NCBI GenBank assembly: GCA_900766165.1
Contig: CAAFUK010000103.1
Location: 1 to 40,212 of the forward strand
Direction: 5' to 3'
Source of the DNA: an uncultured Collinsella sp.
GTDB lineage: Bacteria; Actinomycetota; Coriobacteriia; Coriobacteriales; Coriobacteriaceae
DNA: 40,212 nucleotides
The notes below the pieces were generated by a model. That model did no database searches, was not told the DNA's origin, and was given only the letters and a program-made list of their open reading frames with translations. The position numbers were made by a program, and so were the translations under genes. Shown here piece by piece: positions 7,734-14,849 of this stretch; positions within the stretch are counted from its first letter, which is position 1, and each line of letters opens with the position of its first letter.

Positions 7734-7893
7734 CCGTTATTTCCGCTATTCCCACTCGACAATAGGAGCCACTGGCCAAAAGCCTGTCAACATCAAAACA
7801 AGTTCTCAATCCGTCGATTCCACGTGAGGCAGTGATCCTCATTTGATACCCGCGCTGCTTGCGCACTAGGAAGCAAAGGAATCTGGCCACCGC

Positions 7894-8196
7894 TCAAATA
7901 AGATCACCGCCATCTTGCATAAACGACGCCATGTTAAGGTGCCTGACGCCATCCCTCTCCTGCAATAGAGGATCAAGCGTGAACAAGTAACGCGGATACC
8001 CATCCCTGATGTGGCCGAACGGCCTGTACTCGCGCTCCTCGACGCCTCTGTCGGCAATCGACATAGAGACCTAGATATAGGCGTAAGCATTGCGCCTACG
8101 AGCGATGAAGTCACACTCGAGCTTCCCAATACGGCCCACAGAAAGTTCGTACCCGCGCGATGCAAGATAGAGGTAGATCTTCACGTCGGTATATAC
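7894..8196 (-). pseudogene. Remnant: C-terminal end of an AAA/DUF4143-type ATPase
   Basis: Read on the minus strand, the frame ending with the stop at 7894-7896 gives the typical end of a DUF4143-type protein: LYLASRGYELSVGRIGKLE, CDFIARRRNAYAYI, then an in-frame TAG (8071-8073) where the family has Gln, then REYRPFGHIRDGYPRYLFTL and DPLLQERDGVRHLN. The ATP-binding part is missing, and upstream of about 8196 the similarity stops. It is related in family, but not closely in sequence, to the intact gene at 57-1346. This is a clear decayed gene. Confidence 0.75.
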
Positions 8197-8331
8197 GCAA
8201 GATGCACCCCTTTTTCTCAGCGTCCATTTCATCAGTTATGGGGGTGCTTTTTTACATTTTATAAAAAAGCGTACCGATAACTTATTCCCACTCAGTTTCG
8301 AAAACCGAATGGTTTTGAAGTTTCGAAAGCG

Positions 8332-8365
8332 GCGTCCCAACATGCGTAAGGGCATGTTGGGACGC
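8332..8365. repeat. Perfect 14-bp inverted repeat (hairpin)
   Basis: GCGTCCCAACATGC (8332-8345), a six-base loop, then GCATGTTGGGACGC (8352-8365). There is no T-run on either side, so it is not an obvious terminator. Another small stem, AAAACC GAAT GGTTTT (8301-8316), precedes it, and GCTTTTTT/AAAAAAGC flank a 9-base loop at 8246-8270. Confidence 0.6.
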
Positions 8366-8399
8366 ATCAGTAAAACGGGAATCGACTCACGCGAGAAGG

Positions 8400-8764
8400 C
8401 GCCGCCCCGCCGCCTCGAGACGTGCGACAGGCAGATTAGGTTTGGGGAGTAGAACGGCCCTTGCGCGAGGCGTGAATTGTAATCGATAAAGCCGAGCTTT
8501 GAGAACATGCGGTTTATCTCGTCGAACGTTGAGCCGACAGGGGCTTGCGCCACAGTGGGCGACTTAGCGACGCCCATGTCCATGATGCCGGGCACAAGCG
8601 TGAATGAGCCACGTGGAGGCGAAGGGGCCGCCCGAGAGGTTGATGGTGAGCGAGCACCAAAGGTCAAGGTAGCCCTCGCCTTCCGGGCTTGCGAGGTCGA
8701 GGGCGAGCGCCCCTCCCTCGGTCGCGTACAGCGGCGGCAGGCACTCGGCCAGCTCCTCGGTCAT
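8400..8764 (-). pseudogene. Unrecognised, probably frameshifted minus-strand gene remnant
   Basis: On the minus strand an ATG at 8764 opens MTEELAECLPPLYATEG, continuing through LDLWCSLTINLSGGPF; this frame then degenerates. A second frame continues with LVPGIMDMGVAKSPT, FDEINRMFSKLGFIDYN and FYSPNLICLSHV down to about 8400. The first 17 residues resemble the start of DUF2958-like small proteins, but I do not recognise the rest. A frameshift near 8615 would join the two frames. Codon-position bias supports former coding. The 8765-9084 stretch that follows shows no gene I can support. Confidence 0.4.
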
Positions 8765-9084
8765 AAGTGCTTACATGTCCGTCTCCCCTCTGGGCCACGT
8801 CGGACCCCTAGAATCTTCGCCCCGCGGGCAAAGCCTCGGCGCGCCCCATGGCATCTCGACTTTGCCCCCTGCAATGTCGCGCAGCGGAGACACCACCTGA
8901 GACGGATGTCGATGCATCGAACCCGAGACCGGGCGCGGCGGCGGGGAGCCTCTCGCGCGAACAATCTGCTCGATCCTGCCGCACCCATCTTAAAAAACAG
9001 TTCGAAAAACGTTCAATCGTACGACATCCGTCGAACAGTCGGGGGTACACACCACTACAGAAGACCCACAGAACGGAGGGCGAG

Positions 9085-9165
9085 ATGGTCGGCGACGGGT
9101 TCAAGGCACTCTCCGGCCCCACGCTCCGCCAGGGAGGGCGTCGGGAGGGAGGCCGTAATGGGTGA
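9085..9165 (+). pseudogene. Internally deleted ArsR/SdpR-type regulator start
   Basis: After a good ribosome site (GGAGG, five bases before ATG), the 26-codon frame begins MVGDGFKALSGPTLRQ, which matches the start of SdpR-like ArsR regulators (family pattern FKALSDPTRR). It then runs straight into a GR-rich tail and a stop that overlaps the ATG of the PH-domain gene. The winged-helix body is absent. In related operons such an autorepressor sits directly before a membrane protein gene; this appears to be an internal deletion that left the start and the junction intact (inference). Confidence 0.45.
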
Positions 9166-9619
9166 GAAGGGCGAGCGTCCGGAGCGGGTGTTTCCCGGCA
9201 GGACAGACCCGTGGTTCATAGCGGCCATGGTGATTGTGGCGGGCGGTTTATCCGCGGCGTGTATCGCGTGTTTCCTGAGCTCGAGTCCCGCGCTCCTATG
9301 GGGCTGGCTCGCGCTGCTGCCCGTCCCGGCCCTCGTGGCCCTGGCCGCCCTTCCCGTCCGCAGCAACCGCCTCGAGCTCTACGGCGACCGCCTCGTCGTC
9401 GTGTATGCTGGGATGCGTTCGGTGATACCCTACGCCCACGTGCGGGGCGTTCGGCGCACCAGGACGCTCTGGGCGGGGACGGCCAATTCGCTCGACCGCG
9501 TCTATATCAAGGCGCCCTACGACGGCGACGCCATCGTCTCGGTGACCGACAACGATGCCCTCGTGGCAGAGCTCGAGCGTAGGTGCGGCCTGCGGCCCGA
9601 CTGCGAACAAGGCAACTAG
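9158..9619 (+). CDS. Small membrane protein with bacterial PH-like domain
   Basis: A 153-residue protein. Two adjacent membrane segments (WFIAAMVIVAGGLSAACIAC and WGWLALLPVPALVALAAL, about residues 19-67) are followed by a cytosolic PH-like beta domain (NRLELYGDRLVVVYAG, IPYAHVRGVRRTRTLWAG, then a C-terminal helix DALVAELERRC). This layout matches bacterial PH-domain membrane proteins of unknown role. I chose the ATG at 9158 because GGGAGGGAGG stands just upstream and the frame before it (to 8507) lacks family features. It overlaps the truncated ArsR-type start by eight bases, suggesting original co-translation with a repressor. Confidence 0.75.
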   Translation: MGEKGERPERVFPGRTDPWFIAAMVIVAGGLSAACIACFLSSSPALLWGWLALLPVPALVALAALPVRSNRLELYGDRLVVVYAGMRSVIPYAHVRGVRRTRTLWAGTANSLDRVYIKAPYDGDAIVSVTDNDALVAELERRCGLRPDCEQGN

Positions 9620-10046
9620 CTTCGCAGGGCGGCTATCAGCGACTTGCTGCTCATCGTCATATCACGACGGCCAATTTTGGGTCGGGCTGGCGGAGCATGT
9701 CGAGGACGGCAGATACGGCGCCGCCCGCATCGTCTTCGGCGCAGAACCGTCCAATGAGGAGATCCTGCGATTCGTTGCCAGCAAATGGGCGAAGCTCTCG
9801 TTCTTCGGTCACGATTCGACCGAGGCGAGCAAGCCCGCGAAGAACCCCAAGCGGCGCGCTCGCGAGGCAGCGAAAGCCCTTAAACGGCCCGCGGTGAGCA
9901 CCAAGGCACAACAGGCGCTCGCGGCACAGCGGGAAGCGATGAAGCGGGAGTCGGCTCAAGCAAGAAGTCAGCGTCGCGCGGATGAGGCGGAGACGCGCTT
10001 CGAGCAGCGAAAGTTGAAGCGCAAGCAGAAGCATCGCGGGCATTGA
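9555..10046 (+). CDS. yjdF: YjdF-like (DUF2992) RNA-binding protein, 5' end unclear
   Basis: The recognisable protein starts about residue 36 with YHDGQFWVGLAEHVEDGRYGAARIVFG, then EPSNEEILRFV and a Lys/Arg/Ala-rich helical tail (STKAQQALAAQREAMKRE, then RFEQRKLKRKQKHRG). This is the YjdF/DUF2992 layout. The open frame begins at 9555, inside the PH-domain gene, and its first 35 residues are not family-like. The expected strand before YHDGQ is readable in the +2 frame from a TTG at 9644 (LLLIVI), so a one-base loss near 9660 may have broken the start. No azaaromatic-type riboswitch fits in the short upstream gap. It was probably once controlled with its neighbour. Confidence 0.65.
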   Translation: MPSWQSSSVGAACGPTANKATSFAGRLSATCCSSSYHDGQFWVGLAEHVEDGRYGAARIVFGAEPSNEEILRFVASKWAKLSFFGHDSTEASKPAKNPKRRAREAAKALKRPAVSTKAQQALAAQREAMKRESAQARSQRRADEAETRFEQRKLKRKQKHRGH

Positions 10047-10206
10047 TCGCCATTCGCAGCAAGGCAAACCATATACAGCAGCGGCGTCAGTTCCACTTGA
10101 AGCCGACGCCGCGTAGACGCTGATGGTGACGGCTATGCACGGGCACGGGCGCGCCACCGCACTTCACAGCTTGTTTCTCAAGTATTTGGGACGCACAAGC
10201 GGCGTT

Positions 10207-10230
10207 CAAAAATGCGGAGCGACTCCGCAT
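10207..10230 (-). terminator. Terminator of the toxin-like gene
   Basis: ATGCGGAG CGA CTCCGCAT (10212-10230) is a perfect 8-bp hairpin, and on the minus strand it ends in five T residues. It is 25 bases downstream of the stop at 10255. The remaining 10047-10206 stretch shows nothing else. Confidence 0.75.
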
Positions 10231-10254
10231 GGCTCGTGACTGAGCCGAGGTGCC

Positions 10255-10704
10255 CTACTTCTCGCCCTCCAGCAGCCCCACGATGCGGTCGATGTCGACG
10301 GCAAAGCGAGGCCTTTCCTCGCGCTCGTAGCGGTCGAGGTACGCCTGGCACTCGGAGACAATGCGCTTGGTGTTGCCATCGATGATGCGCTGGAGCGTCT
10401 CGTAGTAGGCCGAGCCCTCGGTCCTGAAGCGGCGCTGGTAGGCCTTGGTTATGGGGAACATCTTGATGTAGTGGATGCCGTGGCGGCAGCCGGGGCGCGT
10501 CGTGGGGCGGGGTGGCAACGCAAAGTACTGGTCTTTGGGCACGTTAGGGGCGATGTTGGAACGCAGCGGCACGGCAAAGTCCCTGCGCTTCCCGCGGAAA
10601 CGCAGCCTCACCACCACGATGCAGGGACGATTGTGCTTAAGCATGAGCTCGCGGTCGCCCTCGACGAGATCGAAGAAGTCCTGGGAGATGGATACGATCT
10701 TCAT
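10255..10704 (-). CDS. Candidate type III toxin (ToxN/AbiQ/TenpN-like endoribonuclease)
   Basis: A 149-residue basic protein. NRPCIVVVRLRFRGKRRDFAVPLRSNI in the first third (key part FAVPLRSN) resembles the TenpN/ToxN core, where a short beta barrel is followed by P-L/F-R-S/H; then come HGIHYIKMFPITKAY and a helical C-terminus (IVSECQAYLDRYERE). The usual family length is about 150-190 residues. I chose the ATG at 10704 because AAGGGGG is eight bases upstream; an upstream frame to 10740 has no family features. The leader (10728-10800) can fold into two nested hairpins, as expected for an RNA antitoxin followed by a leaky terminator, but I see no tandem repeat. The call is by motif impression. 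Confidence 0.45.
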   Translation of the reverse strand: MKIVSISQDFFDLVEGDRELMLKHNRPCIVVVRLRFRGKRRDFAVPLRSNIAPNVPKDQYFALPPRPTTRPGCRHGIHYIKMFPITKAYQRRFRTEGSAYYETLQRIIDGNTKRIVSECQAYLDRYEREERPRFAVDIDRIVGLLEGEK

Positions 10705-10729
10705 CGGTTGCGCCCCCTTCATACGAAGC

Positions 10730-10798
10730 GGGGCCCGCATCGCTGCAGGCCCCTACAGGTGGGCGATATTCTACGCCTTGCGGCACCCCGTCGCCCAC
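10730..10798 (-). ncRNA. Structured leader, possible RNA antitoxin
   Basis: Upstream of the toxin-like gene, GTGGGCGA and TCGCCCAC (10791-10798 and 10759-10766) form a perfect 8-bp stem around a 24-base insert with its own GCC/GGC stem. It is followed by GGGGCC-T-GCA...TGC-G-GGCCCC (10730-10753), a terminator-like hairpin with only a weak T tail just before the ribosome site. This fits a type III antitoxin plus attenuator, or a leader attenuator. No repeat units are visible. Confidence 0.3.
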
Positions 10799-10959
10799 GG
10801 AGGTTAAACGTACACGTAAGCCGTACTCTGAAAGCCGCGGCTTCCGGCAAGTAGTTTATACCACGAAAGGTCGCTTTCGATGCGCCTAGCTCGCAAAATA
10901 ACACTCGCTGGGCCGTCACCCCTGGCAGTTACCCTCCAATCTTCATTGGAGTCAGCAGG

Positions 10960-11145
10960 TCAATTCATATATTCATGGGGGTTTATCCTACCGTCGGTGA
11001 GCGATTTGGTTAGGGTGCCGAAGCGATCGAGGATGTCGACGACCTTCTGCTGGGTGCCGATGGATGGAGCGGGAATCTCGACCCTCGATAAGTCCACAGG
11101 CGCGGCTTCGATTACCTTTTTCGATTTAGCGTATTGCTCTTCAGA
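10960..11145 (-). pseudogene. hsdS: Remnant: C-terminus of type I restriction specificity subunit HsdS
   Basis: On the minus strand the frame ending at 10960-10962 gives EEQYAKSKKVIEAAPVDLSR, then VEIPAPSIGTQQKVVDILDR, FGTLTKSLTDG. The sequence P-P/S-x-x-x-Q-Q-x-V-V-x-I-L-D-R-F is the conserved coiled-coil end of an HsdS target-recognition domain. Only about 60 residues remain; no hsdM or hsdR is in the window. The fragment abuts a truncated TetR gene at 11141-11149, so a deletion joined two unrelated genes. Confidence 0.75.
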
Positions 11146-11242
11146 TCATCGTGGTGTGCTCGTAGCCGCGCTCCACGAGGAGCCGCTCGGCAACGTCGAG
11201 AATCTTCTCGACCGTCTCCTCCGGGTACTTATTGCGTGCCAC
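11141..11242 (-). pseudogene. Remnant: N-terminus of a TetR-family regulator
   Basis: A GTG start at 11242 behind GGAGG opens MARNKYPEETVEKILDVAER then LLVERGYEHTTMI and a stop. This is the first helix set of a TetR DNA-binding domain (A..L...RGYE.TT). The rest is lost at the junction with the HsdS remnant. It is divergent from the lantibiotic-type ABC operon and was probably its local regulator before the truncation (inference). Confidence 0.7.
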
Positions 11243-11259
11243 GAGCACCTCCGTCCTTG

Positions 11260-11271
11260 TTATCGCGATAA
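11260..11271. promoter_or_regulatory. Palindrome between the TetR remnant and the ABC operon
   Basis: TTATCGCGATAA is a perfect 12-bp palindrome 18 bases upstream of the truncated TetR gene start, as expected of its operator. No repressor able to bind it remains here. Confidence 0.4.
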
Positions 11272-11437
11272 ACATACCATGAGTGGCGTACGGGTCGAGA
11301 AGGGCTGGCGCCAAAAGAGCCCAACGGCCGTTACAGCTTCGTTAGAAACGCGCCCCACCATGGATGTTGAACCCGAAAGGTAAGGCGCGCGGGCACGGCG
11401 ACTCGGCCCGCGCGCCCGGAAGAGAAAGGATAAGCCC

Positions 11438-12163
<726 letters not shown>

Positions 12164-12167
<4 letters not shown>

Positions 12168-12934
12168 CGGGCGAGAAAGGCGGCCTGCTCGCGGGCCTGC
12201 GCGCCGAGGCCCTGAAGTCGCGCCACGCGGCACCGGTTCGCCTGGCCGTGCTCATGGCGCTGCCGATGCCGCTGCTCGGCGCGATGCCCTACCGGGGCGT
12301 GCAGATCTTCAGCGCGTGGAACTACTGGTACGCGCTCTTCCTGCCCGTGGCTCTCTCGCTCGTGGTGGCGTGCGTCGCGCGGGCGGACGCGCGCACGCGG
12401 ATGCGGGGGCTTCTGGGCCTGGGCTTCCCGCTTAGGCGCGCCTGGTGGGCCAAGGCGCTCTGGTGCCTCGCGCTCTGCGCGCTCTCGAACCTCGTGGTCT
12501 TCGGCATCTACCTCGCGGGATCGGCGTTCTCCTCGCAGGGCCTCACGGCCGCGGGCACGCTCACGATGCTCCTCTGCGCGCTCGCCAACACGGTGACCGC
12601 GGCGTGGATGATCCCCGCAGGGCTCTTCCTCACGGCGCGGCTCGGCATGCTCGCGGGCATCTTCTGCCCGCTCGCCGCGCAGCTCATGGGTGGTTTCGCC
12701 TGGTCGCTGATGCCGCTGCCGCAGCTCTTTCCGCCGTCGGCGAGCATGGTCATCCCCACGAGCTTCATCCCCGTGCTGCCGAGCGGCGAGCCACTCGCGG
12801 CGGACATGGCGCTCGGCGGGGCGCTCGCGGCGGACGGCATGCTCACGCTGGCGGGCCTTGCGGTCTGCGCGCTCGCGTTCGCCGCGCTCACGGCGGCGGG
12901 CGCGGCCTGGTTCGCGCGCTCCGAGGAGAGGTGA
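12164..12934 (+). CDS. ABC-2-type permease, lantibiotic-immunity (LanE/MutE-like)
   Basis: A 256-residue membrane protein with about six hydrophobic segments (for example LAVLMALPMPLLGAMPY, YALFLPVALSLVVACVA, ALWCLALCALSNLVVFGIYL, MLAGIFCPLAAQLMGGFAW). The motif FSAWNYWYALFLPV is characteristic of MutE/EpiE-type permeases. It probably forms the membrane part with the preceding ATPase and following permease, expelling membrane-inserted peptides such as lantibiotics or bacitracin. The start overlaps the ATPase stop (ATGA) when the G tract has six bases; with seven G it is read as a fusion. Its own stop overlaps the next start in the same way. Confidence 0.85.
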
Positions 12935-13749
12935 TGGCCGTGACACGACCCTCCGACCCGACGCCACGCATGACTCTCCCGCGGGCCCTGCTCTCCGAGG
13001 CCCTGCGCCTGGCGCGCTCCCCGCTCGCGGCGGCGCACCTCGCCTGCGGCCTGGCAGCCGGTCTTGCCTGCGGCGAGTACTTCTCCATGACCCGATGGGA
13101 CCCGGCGCTGGGCACGGACGCCTACGCCCAGTTCCTCGGCGCCCTCATGCCGCTCATGTCCGCCATCGTCTGCGGGCTCGCCGTGGACGAGGAGCGCGCT
13201 GCCGGGCGCCTCGCCAACCTCACGGCGGTCCCCTCGCGCGGGCGCGCCGTCGCGGCGAAGCTACTCGCCCTTGCGGCGCTCGGCGCGGGCGCGCTGGCCG
13301 TGGCGCTCGGCGTGTTCGGGGCCGTGCTCGCCGTCGCCGGGCGCCTGCCGCTCGGGCCCGCCCCGCTCGCGGCCGCCTGGGCGGGCATCGCGCTGGGCAG
13401 CCTGCCCCTCTACGCGCTGGGGCTCGGCGTGGCCCTGCGCCTCGGCCGCAACGCCGCCATCGGCGCCGGCGCGGCGGGAATGCTCCTCGCGTTCTTCTCA
13501 GTGGGAGGACTTGCGCACGGCCTCATGACCGGCGAGCTCACCGGTGCCCTGGCGACGCCCCTGGGCTGGGTGCCGCTCGCCTGGCCCGCGCGCCTGGGGT
13601 CGCTCGGGGCGGAGGCCTTCATCGACGCCGCACGCGCGGCGGGCCCTCTCCTCACGACTGCGCTCGCTGGCCTCGTGCTCGCCCTGTCAGCCGCCGCCGT
13701 CCTTATCGCCTGGTTCTGCCGCTTCGAGGACGGGAGGGCAGATGCGTAG
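12934..13749 (+). CDS. ABC-2-type permease, lantibiotic-immunity (LanG/MutG-like)
   Basis: A 271-residue membrane protein, the second permease of the operon. It has about six hydrophobic segments (AAHLACGLAAGLACGEYF, LGALMPLMSAIVCGLAV, ALAVALGVFGAVLAVAG, IGAGAAGMLLAFFSVGG, LTTALAGLVLALSAAAVLIAWF). DEERAAGRLANLTAVPSRGR is the conserved cytosolic loop of this permease group, thought to touch the ATPase. It starts at the ATG of an ATGA overlap with the preceding permease and overlaps the YxeA-like gene by eight bases, so translation is coupled. Plasma membrane; the substrate class is inferred from the operon. Confidence 0.85.
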   Translation: MAVTRPSDPTPRMTLPRALLSEALRLARSPLAAAHLACGLAAGLACGEYFSMTRWDPALGTDAYAQFLGALMPLMSAIVCGLAVDEERAAGRLANLTAVPSRGRAVAAKLLALAALGAGALAVALGVFGAVLAVAGRLPLGPAPLAAAWAGIALGSLPLYALGLGVALRLGRNAAIGAGAAGMLLAFFSVGGLAHGLMTGELTGALATPLGWVPLAWPARLGSLGAEAFIDAARAAGPLLTTALAGLVLALSAAAVLIAWFCRFEDGRADA

Positions 13750-14143
13750 GAAGCCGCTCGCCGCCGTGCTCGCCCTCCTCTCCGCAGCGCTCGTCCTGGG
13801 CGGGAATGCCCTGCTCGACGCCGGCTGGGGGTCGGCGCTGCGCTCGGTCGCCGACCGCGTGCTGCCCAACCCTGAGATCGCCATGTGGGCGCCCGCGCCC
13901 GAGCCCGGCAGCCACGCGAGCTCCTACGCCGACGCCACCGGGGCGGGGGCGAACTACGTCTACCTGGTGGACGCGGCGGACGACAGGGGCAATGTCCGAG
14001 AGCTCCAGCTCATCTTCTTCGGACGGGAGTCGGACGGCGAGGGCTGGCTCGAGATCGAGGCGCGCGGCGGCTCGGGCGTGCGCTACCGCGCGTGCGACGC
14101 GGCCCAAGCACCCGCGGCTGCGCGCGGGGCTCTGGACCGCTGA
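13742..14143 (+). CDS. YxeA-family exported protein
   Basis: A 133-residue protein with an N-terminal signal or anchor (RRKPLAAVLALLSAALVLGG). Its body, NYVYLVDAADDRGNVRELQL, FFGRESDGEGWLEIEARGG and SGVRYRACDAAQAPAAARGA, follows the YxeA/DUF1093 order: Y.Y-type strand, D..G.., then a G.(Y/W)L.(I/V) strand and a C-terminal P..A. YxeA proteins often accompany lantibiotic or bacitracin exporters and two-component systems; their role is unknown. It starts inside the end of the second permease and is followed after 44 bases by the response regulator. It probably acts outside the membrane as an accessory factor (inference). Confidence 0.7.
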   Translation: MRRKPLAAVLALLSAALVLGGNALLDAGWGSALRSVADRVLPNPEIAMWAPAPEPGSHASSYADATGAGANYVYLVDAADDRGNVRELQLIFFGRESDGEGWLEIEARGGSGVRYRACDAAQAPAAARGALDR

Positions 14144-14187
14144 GCGCGGCGCAAGTACAATGCAACGGGAGTTTCAGGAGGTCGAAT

Positions 14188-14849
14188 ATGGCGAGGATAC
14201 TGGCAGTGGATGACGAGCGGGCGATCCTCGACGCGATCGCGCGCGTCCTCGGCCGCGACGGCCATGAGGTCGTCAGGGCGGCGGACCCGACGGCGGTCCC
14301 GGGGATGGACCTCTCGCGCTTCGACCTCGTGCTCTGCGACGTCATGATGCCGGGGCTCGACGGCTTCGAGCTCGTGCGGCAATCCGCCCGGACTTCGACG
14401 GGCCCATCGTCTTCCTGACCGCGCGCGTGGCCGAGGAGGACGCCGTGGCCGGCTACGGCCTGGGCGCCGACGACTACGTCCGCAAGCCCTTCGGGGCCGC
14501 GGAGCTGCGCGCCAAGGTCGCGGCCCATCTGCGCCGTGAGCGCCGGCCGCGCTCGCACGCCCTCTCCTTCGGGGAGGTGCGGATCGACCTCGGGGCGCGC
14601 GTCCTCGCCGTGGGCGGCGAGGCCGTGCCGCTCACGCCCACCGAGTACGCCATCTGCGAGTACCTCGCCCGCCACCCCGGGCAGGTCATGAGCCGCGCGC
14701 AGATCCGCGAGGCGGTGCACGGCTGGGAGAGCGACGCCGACGACGCGGCCATATCCATGCAGGTCAGCCGCGCCCGGAGGAAACTCTCCGAGGCCGGCTC
14801 CGACCCGATCGCGACCGTCTGGGGGATGGGGTACAAGTGGCAGCTCTGA
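14188..14849 (+). pseudogene. OmpR-type response regulator with one-base frameshift
   Basis: AGGAGG then the ATG at 14188 opens a receiver domain: VDDERAILDAIARVL, phosphoacceptor Asp in DLVLCDVMMPGLDGFELVR. At about 14380-14382 (CGG CAATCC) one base is missing; the given frame stops at 14416-14418. The next frame continues correctly with IRPDFDGPIVFLTARV, GLGADDYVRKPFGAAELRAK and the winged-helix output domain (LTPTEYAICEYLARHPGQVM, ISMQVSRARRKL, VWGMGYKW). A CAG ATC in place of CAATC would repair it. Either the gene is broken or the base was lost in sequencing. It overlaps the sensor kinase start by 13 bases. Confidence 0.85.

Noticed and set aside
7746..7790. A short minus-strand tail ending PIVEWE, similar to the end of GMP synthase
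   Set aside because: Only about five residues match and the upstream sequence does not continue the enzyme; chance is likely.
8202..8253. A long-loop terminator from GCACCCC and GGGGTGC followed by T residues
   Set aside because: The loop is over 30 bases and the stem only seven, so it is weak; the AT-rich stem at 8246-8270 overlaps it.
9619..9660. A yjdF-type azaaromatic riboswitch before the YjdF-like gene
   Set aside because: The gap to the previous gene is too short for the aptamer and no typical stems are seen.
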